In this document: piece after piece, positions 13,163-20,422 of the stretch
How positions within the stretch are numbered: position 1 is the first letter of the stretch
Layout of the letters: each line of letters opens with the position of its first letter
Assembly (NCBI GenBank): GCA_015655355.1
Contig: JAATFG010000005.1
Coordinates: forward strand, 1 to 40,314
From: Lysobacterales bacterium
Lineage (GTDB): Bacteria > Pseudomonadota > Gammaproteobacteria > Xanthomonadales > Xanthomonadaceae
Reading direction: 5' to 3'
Length of the DNA: 40,314 nucleotides
Position numbers and translations under genes: made by a program
The notes under the pieces: model-generated
The model's input: only the letters and a program-made list of their open reading frames with translations
Told to the model about the DNA's origin: nothing
Database searches by the model: none

Positions 13163-13762
13163 ATGTCGAATACGGACGAACGCGTCGATGCCTACATCGC
13201 GAACAGCGCCGAGTTCGCCCGGCCATTGCTGCTCGAATTGCGTGCGCGGGTACACGCGGCGCTGCCGCAAGCGACGGAGACGATCAAGTGGAGCATGCCG
13301 TTCTTCGAGCTCGATGGCCGGCCGTTGTGCAACATGGCCGCGTTCAAGCAACACGTCAGCTTCGGCTTCTGGAACCATGCGCAGGTGTTCGCCGGCGCGC
13401 CGCGCGAGGGCATGGGCAGCTACGGCAAGATGGAGGCGGTCGGGGATTTGCCTGCGAAGAAGGACATGCTCGCCGACTTGAAGCATGCCGCGGCGCTGAT
13501 CGCCTCCGGCGCAGCCAAGCCGCGCGTGCCGAAAAAGGCCGCGCCGAAACCGGGATTGGAAACACCGGCCGACCTGCTCGCCGCGCTGAAGAAGAGCAAG
13601 CCGGCGCGGGCGACGTTCGAGGCGTTTTCGCCGAGTTGCAGGCGCGAGTACGTCGAGTGGATCGTCGAGGCCAAGCGCGAGGAGACGCGCGCCAGGCGCA
13701 TCGCCGAAGCGGTGCAGTTGATGGCCGAGGGCAAGAAGCGTTACTGGAAGTACGGGAAGTGA
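13163..13762 (+). CDS. YdeI/OmpD-associated family protein with DUF1801 domain
   Basis: A 199-residue cytoplasmic protein with an N-terminal DUF1801 (YdhG-like) domain (VDAYIANS...LLELRARVHAALPQATETIKWSMPFFELDGRPLCNMAAFKQHVSFGFW summarised over residues 7-75) and a C-terminal bacteriocin-resistance/YdeI-type helical domain (LLAALKKSKPARATFEAFSPSCRREYVEWI, residues about 135-168, then a K/R-rich helix). A proline/lysine-rich linker (118-133) joins the two. The biochemical function is unknown; the E. coli relative YdeI has been linked to stress resistance. I choose ATG 13163; an in-frame GTG at 13151 is possible. It is divergent from the RNase gene by 74 bp. Confidence 0.9.
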   Translation: MSNTDERVDAYIANSAEFARPLLLELRARVHAALPQATETIKWSMPFFELDGRPLCNMAAFKQHVSFGFWNHAQVFAGAPREGMGSYGKMEAVGDLPAKKDMLADLKHAAALIASGAAKPRVPKKAAPKPGLETPADLLAALKKSKPARATFEAFSPSCRREYVEWIVEAKREETRARRIAEAVQLMAEGKKRYWKYGK

Positions 13763-13766
13763 ATTG

Positions 13767-13784
13767 CCCTCTCCCGGAGGGAGA
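13767..13784. terminator. Short hairpin between YdeI-like gene and M14 peptidase gene
   Basis: TCTCCC, loop GGA, GGGAGA forms a perfect 6-bp stem immediately after the YdeI-like stop, in the 37-bp convergent spacer. There is no U tract. It may be a weak terminator or a small dispersed repeat. Confidence 0.4.
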
Positions 13785-13799
13785 AGCCAATGCCACGTC

Positions 13800-15578
13800 T
13801 CACTTCAGCACTTCGCCGCTGCGATAGACCGGATACAACGCGTACCGCGTGTCCCAGTCGCTGTTGCGGCGGGCGAAGAAATCCAGGCGCGCGCGCGGAT
13901 TGGCGGCGAATTCCGGATCGTCCTCGAGCCGCTGCTCGAACTGCGCCTTGAGCTGCGGGTCTTTCGCCAGCATGTCGCGCGCCACTTGTTCGGCGACGTA
14001 GGCCTCCATGTATTCCTTGCGCTCGAAGACGTTGTTGAACACGCCCCATTGCAGCAGCGAATCCGGCGCCTGCGGTTCGAGGATCGACATCACCAAGCGC
14101 GCTTTCGCCTGCGCGATCGGCACGAACAGCGAACCGGCCGGGATGTCCGCGCTGGCCGACTTCCAATCTCCGCCGATCTTCGCCAACTGTTGATGGCCCT
14201 CGAAACTCTGCGGCGAGAAACTGAAATCCTCGACGCGGAATTGTTCGATCGCCGCACTGGCCTTTGCGCCGATGCGCGTGTACGCGATGCCCTGCAGGTC
14301 TAGTTTGGCCGCGACTTGCGCCGCCCACGCCGCCGGCACGATGTAGCCGCCTTGCGGCGCGGTGACGGTGAGGCTGGGCTGCAGGTCGTCGCGCAGCGGC
14401 ACTTTCCATTTCTGCGGCTTGTTCTCGTCGTACGCGGTCATCGGCGCGCCGGAGATGTCGGAGGGTGTACGCGTGTAGGCGTAGCCCTTGAAGTCGATGG
14501 TGTGCGACTTGTCGCTGGCCTTCCACGCCAGGTCGACCGGCTGGCCGGCCAGTTGCGCGGCGCGCGCGTCGGCGTCGAGTTCGAGCTGGCGCCACTTCGC
14601 GCCGTTGCGCGCGACCTGTTGCAGCACCGAGGCGAGGCAGTCGTAGGTGTAGCGCACGCGGGTCTTGTAGTCCTTCCACGAATGCGTTTCCAGCAGCCAG
14701 CCGAAGCGGTTGCGCATCGGGAAATAGCCGTTGGAGTAGCGCGGCGGGAACACCACGTCCTCGAAGCCGGACTGCGGATTGTCGTATTCGACGAAGCTCG
14801 GATAGAACGGCAACATCAGGTCGCCGTGCTTGTTCATGTCGTCGATCACGTTCTGGCGGAACTTGCGGCCGACCTTGGCCAGTTCCGTGTCGCCCGCCAC
14901 GACCGGTTCGCCGGTGAAGCTGCCGCCTTGCTCGAACTTGGCACCGTCGGTGACGTGCAGGTCGACTTCCATCAGCGGGTCCCACTGATCGACGAGCTTC
15001 AGCATCGCCTGCATCTCCGGCGCGTCGGCCTTGATGTAGTCGCGGTTGAGGTTGATGTCCTGCGCGGTGGTGCGCCAGCCCATTTGCTTCGGCCCGCGCT
15101 GGTTGGGGCGATTCCATGGCCCGAAACGCTCGTGGCCATCGACGTTGAACACCGGCACGAACAGCCACACCAGCTTGTCCAGCGATCCCACGCTCGGGTC
15201 GGCCTGTTCGAGCATGCGCCGCAGCAGCCAGAAGCCGGCGTCCTTGCCGTCGATCTCGCCGGCGTGGATGCCGCCTTGCACCAGCACCACCGGGATGTTC
15301 TTCGCCTTCGCGGCTTGCGCGTCGAGCGCGCCGGTGCGCGAAATCGCCAGCACCTTCATCGGCTGGCCTTCCGGCGTGGTGCCGAAGTCGAAGCAGCGCA
15401 CGGTGCGCGGATAGGCGCGGGCGAAGGCTTCGCACAGGCGCACGGTTTCGTCGTAGCGACCGGTTTCGACGAAGCCGGTCTGTTCGGCCCTGGTCCTCAG
15501 GTCCGCCGCATGGACGGGCTGCGCCAACGGCAGGCAGGTGGCGAGCAGGGCGAGCGTGCAGGTCAGATGCGAGCGCAT
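13800..15578 (-). CDS. Secreted M14 family zinc carboxypeptidase
   Basis: A 592-residue periplasmic or secreted metallopeptidase. A signal peptide (1-24, ...QPVHA) is followed by the M14 domain: zinc ligands in GGIHAGEIDGK (His105, Glu108), the NVDGHERFG and INLNRDYIKAD segments (145-185) and third ligand His208 in VDLHVTDGAKF. LETHSWKDYKTRV further on is a further conserved family element, perhaps with the catalytic glutamate. The remaining 250 residues form a large C-terminal region ending DTRYALYPVYRSGEVLK. Similar proteins are common in Xanthomonadales; peptide or muropeptide substrates are possible but cannot be told apart. ATG 15578 is divergent from the rhomboid gene with 95 bp between them. 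Confidence 0.92.
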   Translation of the reverse strand: MRSHLTCTLALLATCLPLAQPVHAADLRTRAEQTGFVETGRYDETVRLCEAFARAYPRTVRCFDFGTTPEGQPMKVLAISRTGALDAQAAKAKNIPVVLVQGGIHAGEIDGKDAGFWLLRRMLEQADPSVGSLDKLVWLFVPVFNVDGHERFGPWNRPNQRGPKQMGWRTTAQDINLNRDYIKADAPEMQAMLKLVDQWDPLMEVDLHVTDGAKFEQGGSFTGEPVVAGDTELAKVGRKFRQNVIDDMNKHGDLMLPFYPSFVEYDNPQSGFEDVVFPPRYSNGYFPMRNRFGWLLETHSWKDYKTRVRYTYDCLASVLQQVARNGAKWRQLELDADARAAQLAGQPVDLAWKASDKSHTIDFKGYAYTRTPSDISGAPMTAYDENKPQKWKVPLRDDLQPSLTVTAPQGGYIVPAAWAAQVAAKLDLQGIAYTRIGAKASAAIEQFRVEDFSFSPQSFEGHQQLAKIGGDWKSASADIPAGSLFVPIAQAKARLVMSILEPQAPDSLLQWGVFNNVFERKEYMEAYVAEQVARDMLAKDPQLKAQFEQRLEDDPEFAANPRARLDFFARRNSDWDTRYALYPVYRSGEVLK

Positions 15579-15673
15579 GGCATGGGTGGCAGTGGCGGCG
15601 ATGGAGCGCTTATTCTTGCCGAATCGGTTAGGCTTGCGCAGCTTCGCGTCACAAAACTTTCGTCCGGTACCCG

Positions 15674-16306
15674 ATGACCTTCGCCTATCCTTTCACCTTG
15701 CTGTTCATTGCCGTCACCGTCGCGCTGTCGTGGGCGGCGTTCAACAACCGCAAGCTCGCCGACCGGCTGGTGCTGTGGCCGCCGGCGATCAGCCGCAACC
15801 ACCAGTACGACCGCTTGCTCGGCTACGGCTTCCTGCACGCGGAGCCGAGCCACCTGTTGTTCAACATGCTCACGCTGTTCTTCTTCGGCCGCGGCATCGA
15901 GCCGGCGATGGCCGCGATCAGCGGCAGCGTGTGGACGTTCCCGCTGTTCTACCTGTCGGCGCTGGTGATATCGATCCTGCCGAGCTATTTCAGGAACCAG
16001 AAGAACCCGAACTACTTCAGCCTCGGCGCGTCCGGTGCGGTGGAGGCGGTGGTGTTCGCCTACATCCTGCTGCAGCCGTGGTCGCTGATCTTCGTGTTCT
16101 TCCTGCCGTTGCCGGCGTTCCTGTACGCCATCGGCTACGTCGCCTACAGCGTGTGGATGGACAAGCGCGGCGGCGACCGCATCAACCACGGCGCGCACCT
16201 GGCCGGCGCCGCCTACGGGGTGATGTTCATGCTGTGCATGCAGCCGCGCGTGGCCGGGTTCTTCCTGCAGCAACTGCTGCATCCGAACTTCGGCGGCCTG
16301 TTGTAA
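15674..16306 (+). CDS. Rhomboid family intramembrane serine protease
   Basis: A 210-residue inner-membrane protease with about six transmembrane helices. The catalytic serine sits in GASG (118-121, Ser120) and the histidine in GAHLAG (His175); the oxyanion-stabilising pair H60-x-x-x-N64 (HLLFN) is also present, as in GlpG. There is no large cytosolic N-terminal domain, so it is a minimal-core type. The loop between helices 3 and 4 is polar (YFRNQKNPNYF). Substrates are unknown. The gene is monocistronic and ends 5 nt before a GC hairpin that probably terminates the opposite-strand small gene. Confidence 0.93.
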   Translation: MTFAYPFTLLFIAVTVALSWAAFNNRKLADRLVLWPPAISRNHQYDRLLGYGFLHAEPSHLLFNMLTLFFFGRGIEPAMAAISGSVWTFPLFYLSALVISILPSYFRNQKNPNYFSLGASGAVEAVVFAYILLQPWSLIFVFFLPLPAFLYAIGYVAYSVWMDKRGGDRINHGAHLAGAAYGVMFMLCMQPRVAGFFLQQLLHPNFGGLL

Positions 16307-16345
16307 AAAGGGCGCGCGCCGCCGATGCCAGGCCGCGCGCGCCGG
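16307..16345 (-). terminator. GC-rich hairpin between rhomboid and small orphan gene
   Basis: GGCGCGCG (16311-16318) pairs with CGCGCGCC (16336-16343). The run AAAAAG on its left reads as CTTTTT on the - strand directly after the hairpin, which makes it an intrinsic terminator for the 57-residue gene on the - strand; it may also stop rhomboid transcripts. Confidence 0.7.
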
Positions 16346-16356
16346 GGAAAGCGTGC

Positions 16357-16530
16357 TTACGCCGCGTCGTCCTGCGCGTACTGCGACAGCAGGCGGTCGT
16401 AGACGACGCTGTCGAGGCGCTGGTAGATGCGGCCGTCGGTCTGGCCGGCGACGGCCAGTTGGAACAGGCCTTCGAGCAGGCTGAAATCGCTGCCGATCGG
16501 TGCGGAGCCGTTGCTGTCGTTCGTGCCCAT
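16357..16530 (-). CDS. Small hypothetical protein, 57 residues
   Basis: A 57-residue acidic soluble protein (MGTNDSNGSAP...LLSQYAQDDAA), not recognised. Residues 13-45 look like two amphipathic helices (SDFSLLEGLFQLAVAG and IYQRLDSVVYDRLLSQYA). Support for coding: a strong Shine-Dalgarno (GGGGAGAA, 5-6 nt before ATG 16530), high-GC codon use similar to neighbours, and its own intrinsic terminator 11 nt after the stop. A longer in-frame start upstream (16569) would bypass the Shine-Dalgarno and is less likely. No signal peptide, cysteine motif or DNA-binding motif is visible. Confidence 0.6.
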   Translation of the reverse strand: MGTNDSNGSAPIGSDFSLLEGLFQLAVAGQTDGRIYQRLDSVVYDRLLSQYAQDDAA

Positions 16531-16716
16531 GCGTTCTCCCCTGCGGACATTCCCCTGTACGAATTGCAATGCAGGTTACGTGCCAACCGCCGCGGCTGCC
16601 GTGGCGGCGCGGCGTCGCTGGTGCGGATGGGCAAAGGTGACGCAGCGCGTCCACATCTGTCGCAGCGGCCCGCATCGGTGCACAATGTGTGCGTACATCA
16701 CGGTCACGGAATCGCC

Positions 16717-16995
16717 ATGTCTGATTACGCCATCCAGCATGTCCCCGGGCAGGGGCGTTTCTTCGTCGAAGTCGACGGCGTCGAGGCCGAACTGGTCTAC
16801 CGCATGCGCCACGGCAAGCTGGTGATCGAACACACCGGCGTACCCGAGGCCATCGGCGGCCGCGGCATCGCCGCCGCGCTGGTCAAGTTCGCGCTGGATT
16901 ACGCGCGTGCCAATGATTTGAAGGTATCCGCGCCGTGCTCGTATGCGGCGGCGTACATCCAGCGCCACCCCGAGTACCGGGATTTGCTCGACTGA
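16717..16995 (+). CDS. Small GNAT-fold N-acetyltransferase (Acetyltransf_CG/YjdJ type)
   Basis: A 92-residue minimal GNAT-like protein. It has the short family pattern: GRFFVEVDGVEAELVYRMRHGKL (13-35), then IEHTGVPEAIGGRGIAAALVKFALDYAR with the acetyl-CoA loop GGRGIAAAL (47-55), then the CG-type strand LKVSAPCSYAAAYIQRHPEY, whose conserved Cys and HPEY end are typical. The substrate is unknown. The gene starts at ATG 16717, divergent from the small orphan gene, with a 186-bp spacer in which I see no clear operator. It is followed after 49 nt by the DUF3298 lipoprotein gene. Confidence 0.92.
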   Translation: MSDYAIQHVPGQGRFFVEVDGVEAELVYRMRHGKLVIEHTGVPEAIGGRGIAAALVKFALDYARANDLKVSAPCSYAAAYIQRHPEYRDLLD

Positions 16996-17044
16996 AAGGT
17001 TGGCGGCCCCATTTCCGCTTCATCGCATGTGCAAGGGAATCGCC

Positions 17045-17881
17045 ATGTCGTCCCATCGCTCCATCGAGAAGATCGTCCTGCTCGCGGCCATCGGCACCGC
17101 CTTGGTCGCGTGCAAGCCGGAAGCGCCTGCGCCGGACGCGGCGCCCACCGCTTCCATCGCCGCACCGGCGACGGCGGGCATGCTGGCCGCGGCCAGCGCC
17201 GTGGCACCGCTGCACGATGAAATAAGTTCCGATGCGCGCCGCGTCATCGGCATCAGCTATCCGCAGGGGCTGGAACAGTATCCGCAACTGCAGCAGGCGA
17301 TCGCCACGTACGCGCAGGCGCAGCGCGCGCAGCTGGACGCGGCCTTGAACGCACTCGGCGATGCGAAACCGAGCGCGCCCTACGAACTGTCGCTGCAATT
17401 CGCCAAGACGCTGGACACGCCGAAGTTCATCGTCGTCAGCGCCAATGGCACGCTGTACACCGGCGGCGCGCACGGCAGTCCGCTGCTGCAGAACTTCGTG
17501 TGGTCGCCGCAGCAGAACCGCAGGCTCACGGTGGAGGCGCTGATCCTGTCGGCACAGGGCTGGGCCGTGATCAGCGACAACGTGCGCGAGCAACTGCACA
17601 CGCAGGCCTCGGTGCGGGCCGACGACGTCGATGACGCCGGCCGTGCGGACTGGCTGCGCGACATCGACAAGATGATCGACGATGGCACCGAACCGAAAGC
17701 GGAGAATTTCCGCCAGTTCATGCCGCTGCTGGATGCCTCCGGGCAGGTCAGGGCGCTGCGTTTCATCTTTGCGCCGTACCAGGTCGGACCGTATTCCGAT
17801 GGTACCCGCAACATCGACGTGCCGATCGCGGTGGTGCGTCCCTACATCGCGCCGGGTTACGCGGCGCTGTTCGCGGATTGA
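17045..17881 (+). CDS. DUF3298/DUF4163 domain lipoprotein
   Basis: A 278-residue predicted lipoprotein: charged start MSSHRSIEK, hydrophobic VLLAAIGTALVAC with a lipobox cysteine at about residue 20, an Ala/Pro-rich linker, then a DUF4163-like stretch (SYPQGLEQYPQLQQAIATYA) and a DUF3298 domain, recognisable by YTGGAHGSPLLQNFVW and the closing PYQVGPYSDG...IPIAVVRPYI-like strand (here VPIAVVRPYI). The domain pair is shared with RsiV and PdaC-type proteins, which bind lysozyme or peptidoglycan, but no such activity is shown here. ATG 17045 has an AAGGGAA Shine-Dalgarno; an ATG at 17027 is in frame but unsupported. The cfa start lies 8 nt after its stop. Confidence 0.88.
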   Translation: MSSHRSIEKIVLLAAIGTALVACKPEAPAPDAAPTASIAAPATAGMLAAASAVAPLHDEISSDARRVIGISYPQGLEQYPQLQQAIATYAQAQRAQLDAALNALGDAKPSAPYELSLQFAKTLDTPKFIVVSANGTLYTGGAHGSPLLQNFVWSPQQNRRLTVEALILSAQGWAVISDNVREQLHTQASVRADDVDDAGRADWLRDIDKMIDDGTEPKAENFRQFMPLLDASGQVRALRFIFAPYQVGPYSDGTRNIDVPIAVVRPYIAPGYAALFAD

Positions 17882-17889
17882 GGGGAACG

Positions 17890-19023
17890 ATGGCAAACGA
17901 TCGGTATCGGCAACGCGTTGAAGCCCTGTTGCGGGAAGCCGACGTCGCCATCGGCGGTTCGCGTCCAACGGATATGCAGGTGCACGATGCGCGTCTGTAC
18001 GCGCGCCTGCTCGCGCAAGGTTCGCTGGGCCTCGGCGAAAGCTACATGGACGGCTGGTGGGACGCCGCATCGCTCGACGGCTTGCTGTGCAAGCTGATCC
18101 TCGCGCGCCTCGACGAGAAAGTGCACGGTCTCGGCGAAATGCGCGATGCGCTGTTCGCCAAACTGTTCAATCCGCAGACGAAAACGCGCAGCCGCGAAGT
18201 CGGCGAGCGCCACTACGATCTCGGCAACGACCTGTACGCGGCGATGCTCGGCCAGCGCCTCGTGTACAGCTGTGGCTACTGGCGCGACGACGACGACCTC
18301 GACGCTGCGCAGGAAGCCAAGCTCGACCTGATCTGCCGCAAGCTGCAACTCAAGCCCGGCATGCGCGTGCTCGACATCGGCTGCGGCTGGGGCGAAGCGC
18401 TGAAATACGCCGCCGAGCGCTACGGCGTGCGCGGCGTCGGCGTGACCATCTCGAAGGAGCAGGCCGAGTTCGCACGCGAATTGTGCAAGGGCTTGCCGGT
18501 GGAAATCCGCCTGCAGGATTACCGCGACCTCGACGAGCGTTTCGACGCGGTGTTTTCCATCGGCATGTTCGAGCACGTCGGGGTCAAGAACTACCGCACC
18601 TATTTCGACGTGGCGCGCCGTTGCCTGCCGGACGACGGCCTGTTCCTGCTGCACACGATCGCGACCAACGTCTCGGCCAACCGCACCGATCCGTGGATCG
18701 GCAAATACATCTTCCCGAACTCGATGCTGCCGTCCGCGCTGCAGATCGCGCAGGCCAGCGAAGGCCGCTTCGTGATCGAGGACTGGCACAACTTCGGCAC
18801 CGATTACGACAAGACCCTGCAAGCGTGGCGCGCCAACGTCGAAGCGGCATGGGCGGCTCCTGATGGAATCGGGCTCGACGCGCGCTACGACGAACGCTTC
18901 CGCCGCATGTGGCGCTTCTACCTGGGGGCCTCGATGGCCACCTTCCGCAGCCGCCACTCGCAACTGTGGCAGCTCGTGCTGTCGCCGCGCGGCGTGCCGG
19001 GCGGTTACATTGCACCGCGGTGA
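17890..19023 (+). CDS. cfa: Cyclopropane-fatty-acyl-phospholipid synthase
   Basis: A 377-residue SAM-dependent enzyme that adds a methylene bridge to unsaturated acyl chains of membrane phospholipids, usually on entry to stationary phase or under acid stress. The N-terminal domain shows LGESYMDGWWD (47-57); then GERHYDLGNDLY, the YSCGYW substrate loop, the SAM motif VLDIGCGWGE (160-169), GVTISKEQAEFA, FSIGMFEHVG and the C-terminal WRFYLGASMATFRSRHSQLWQLVLSPRG, all typical of bacterial Cfa. ATG 17890 has AGGGGAA upstream; an upstream in-frame TTG at 17878 overlaps the previous stop and is less likely. Probably co-transcribed with the DUF3298 gene. Confidence 0.96.
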   Translation: MANDRYRQRVEALLREADVAIGGSRPTDMQVHDARLYARLLAQGSLGLGESYMDGWWDAASLDGLLCKLILARLDEKVHGLGEMRDALFAKLFNPQTKTRSREVGERHYDLGNDLYAAMLGQRLVYSCGYWRDDDDLDAAQEAKLDLICRKLQLKPGMRVLDIGCGWGEALKYAAERYGVRGVGVTISKEQAEFARELCKGLPVEIRLQDYRDLDERFDAVFSIGMFEHVGVKNYRTYFDVARRCLPDDGLFLLHTIATNVSANRTDPWIGKYIFPNSMLPSALQIAQASEGRFVIEDWHNFGTDYDKTLQAWRANVEAAWAAPDGIGLDARYDERFRRMWRFYLGASMATFRSRHSQLWQLVLSPRGVPGGYIAPR

Positions 19024-19061
19024 CGCGGTTCCATTCCCGACGAACTGATAGAGATTCGACC

Positions 19062-19541
19062 ATGGCCACGCTTCACGACTTCAACGCGAAGGACATCGAC
19101 GGCAACGAGCAACCACTGGCGCAATACGCCGGCAAGGCGGTGCTGGTGGTCAACGTCGCCAGCAAGTGCGGGTTCACCCCGCAGTACGAAGGGCTGGAAG
19201 CCTTGTGGCGCGACTACAAGGACAAGGGCCTGGTCGTGCTCGGCTTCCCGTGCGACCAGTTCGGTCATCAGGAGCCGGGCGAGGAGGCGCAGATCAAGAG
19301 TTTCTGTTCGCTCAATTACGACGTGACCTTTCCGATGTTCGCCAAGATCGAGGTCAATGGCGACGGCGCGCATCCGTTGTACCAGTGGCTCAAGACGCAG
19401 AAGGGCGGCGTGCTCGGCAGCGGCATCAAGTGGAACTTCAGCAAGTTCCTGATCGGCCGCGACGGCCAGGTGATCGATCGCTACGCGCCGCTGACCACGC
19501 CCGAAGCCTTGCGCGCGGACATCGAGAAAGCACTGGCGTGA
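19062..19541 (+). CDS. Glutathione peroxidase (BtuE-like thiol peroxidase)
   Basis: A 159-residue thioredoxin-fold peroxidase that reduces hydroperoxides using glutathione or thioredoxin. The peroxidatic Cys36 lies in NVASKCGFTPQY, the Gln in GFPCDQFGHQEPG (about 64-76) and the Trp in KWNFSKFLI (about 128-136), completing the Cys-Gln-Trp-Asn site. It is a cysteine enzyme, not selenocysteine. PCDQF replaces the usual PCNQF. It lies 38 nt after cfa, so membrane-lipid modification and peroxide defence may be expressed together. A long hairpin follows the stop. Confidence 0.95.
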   Translation: MATLHDFNAKDIDGNEQPLAQYAGKAVLVVNVASKCGFTPQYEGLEALWRDYKDKGLVVLGFPCDQFGHQEPGEEAQIKSFCSLNYDVTFPMFAKIEVNGDGAHPLYQWLKTQKGGVLGSGIKWNFSKFLIGRDGQVIDRYAPLTTPEALRADIEKALA

Positions 19542-19551
19542 TGCGGAAATA

Positions 19552-19580
19552 AAGGGACTTGCGAAGCAAGTCCCTTGGCA
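19552..19580. terminator. Bidirectional hairpin terminator between glutathione peroxidase and fpr
   Basis: AAGGGACTTGC (19552-19562), loop GAA, GCAAGTCCCTT (19566-19576) is a perfect 11-bp stem in the 40-bp convergent spacer. On the - strand it is followed by TATTT, so it best serves fpr; it probably stops both transcripts. Confidence 0.75.
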
Positions 19581-19581
19581 A

Positions 19582-20361
19582 TCACTTCTCGACGAAGGCG
19601 CGCTCGAACACGTAATCGCCGGGCGTGCCGATGCGCGGCGAGACCCCGAAGCCGCGCGCATCGAGGATGCCGCGCAGGTCGGCGAGCATCTGCGGGCTGC
19701 CGCAGATCATCGCGCGGTCGGTTTCCGGGTCCAGCGGTGGCAGGCCGAGCGTGCGCTGCATTTCGCCGCTTTGCAGCAGCGTGGTCAGGCGGCCGTGGTT
19801 CTTGAACGCATCGCGCGTCACCGCCGGGTAATACAGCAACTTGTCGCGCACCATTTCGCCGAGGAACTCGTGTTGCGGCAGTTCGTGCTCGAAGTAGTCG
19901 CGGTAGCACAGGTCGCGTTCGTGGCGCACGCCGTGGGTGAGGATGATCCTGTCGAAACGCTCGTAGGTTTCCGGGTCCTTGATGACCGAAAGCCACGGCG
20001 CCAGGCCGGTGCCGGTCGCGAGCAGGTACAGGTGCTTGCCGGGCTTCAAGTCATGGATCAGCAGGGTGCCGGTGGGCTTCTTGCCGACCAGCACCTTGTC
20101 GCCGGGCTCGAGGTGTTGCAGCTTCGAGGTCAGCGGGCCGTTCTGCACCTTGATGCTGAAGAAGTGCAGTTGTTCTTCCCAGTTCGCGCTGGCGATGGAG
20201 TAGGCGCGCAGCAGCGGACGGCTTTCGGTTTCCAGGCCAATCATCACGAACTGGCCGTTGTCGAAGCGGAACGCCTCGCTGCGCGTGGTGGTGAAGCTGA
20301 AGTAGTCCTCGGTCCAGTGGTGGACGGAAAGGACGGTTTCGTGACCGTAGGCTGCGGACAT
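19582..20361 (-). CDS. fpr: Ferredoxin--NADP(+) reductase
   Basis: A 259-residue FAD enzyme exchanging electrons between NADPH and ferredoxin or flavodoxin. The FAD motif RAYSIAS (about 53-59), GPLTSKLQHLEPGD, KPTGTLL, the NADP-binding ATGTGLAPWLSVI (about 115-127) and the CGSPQM segment are all present, and the protein ends FVEK, the bacterial subclass I type found in Pseudomonas and Xanthomonas relatives. Bacterial Fpr often serves oxidative stress and Fe-S repair. The ATG at 20361 follows the rluB terminator hairpin, so it may have its own promoter. It is convergent with glutathione peroxidase. Confidence 0.96.
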   Translation of the reverse strand: MSAAYGHETVLSVHHWTEDYFSFTTTRSEAFRFDNGQFVMIGLETESRPLLRAYSIASANWEEQLHFFSIKVQNGPLTSKLQHLEPGDKVLVGKKPTGTLLIHDLKPGKHLYLLATGTGLAPWLSVIKDPETYERFDRIILTHGVRHERDLCYRDYFEHELPQHEFLGEMVRDKLLYYPAVTRDAFKNHGRLTTLLQSGEMQRTLGLPPLDPETDRAMICGSPQMLADLRGILDARGFGVSPRIGTPGDYVFERAFVEK

Positions 20362-20384
20362 GGTGTTTCGGCTTTCTTTGCAAA

Positions 20385-20410
20385 TTCAAAGTGGGCCATT
20401 GATGGCCCAC
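20385..20410 (-). terminator. Hairpin terminator after rluB
   Basis: GTGGGCCA (20391-20398), loop TTGA, TGGCCCAC (20403-20410), perfect 8-bp stem. On the - strand it is followed by TTTGAATTTG. It sits 12 nt after the rluB stop and 29 nt before fpr, so it likely ends the scpA-scpB-rluB transcript, perhaps incompletely. Confidence 0.75.
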
Positions 20411-20422
20411 CGTTCGGATCGA

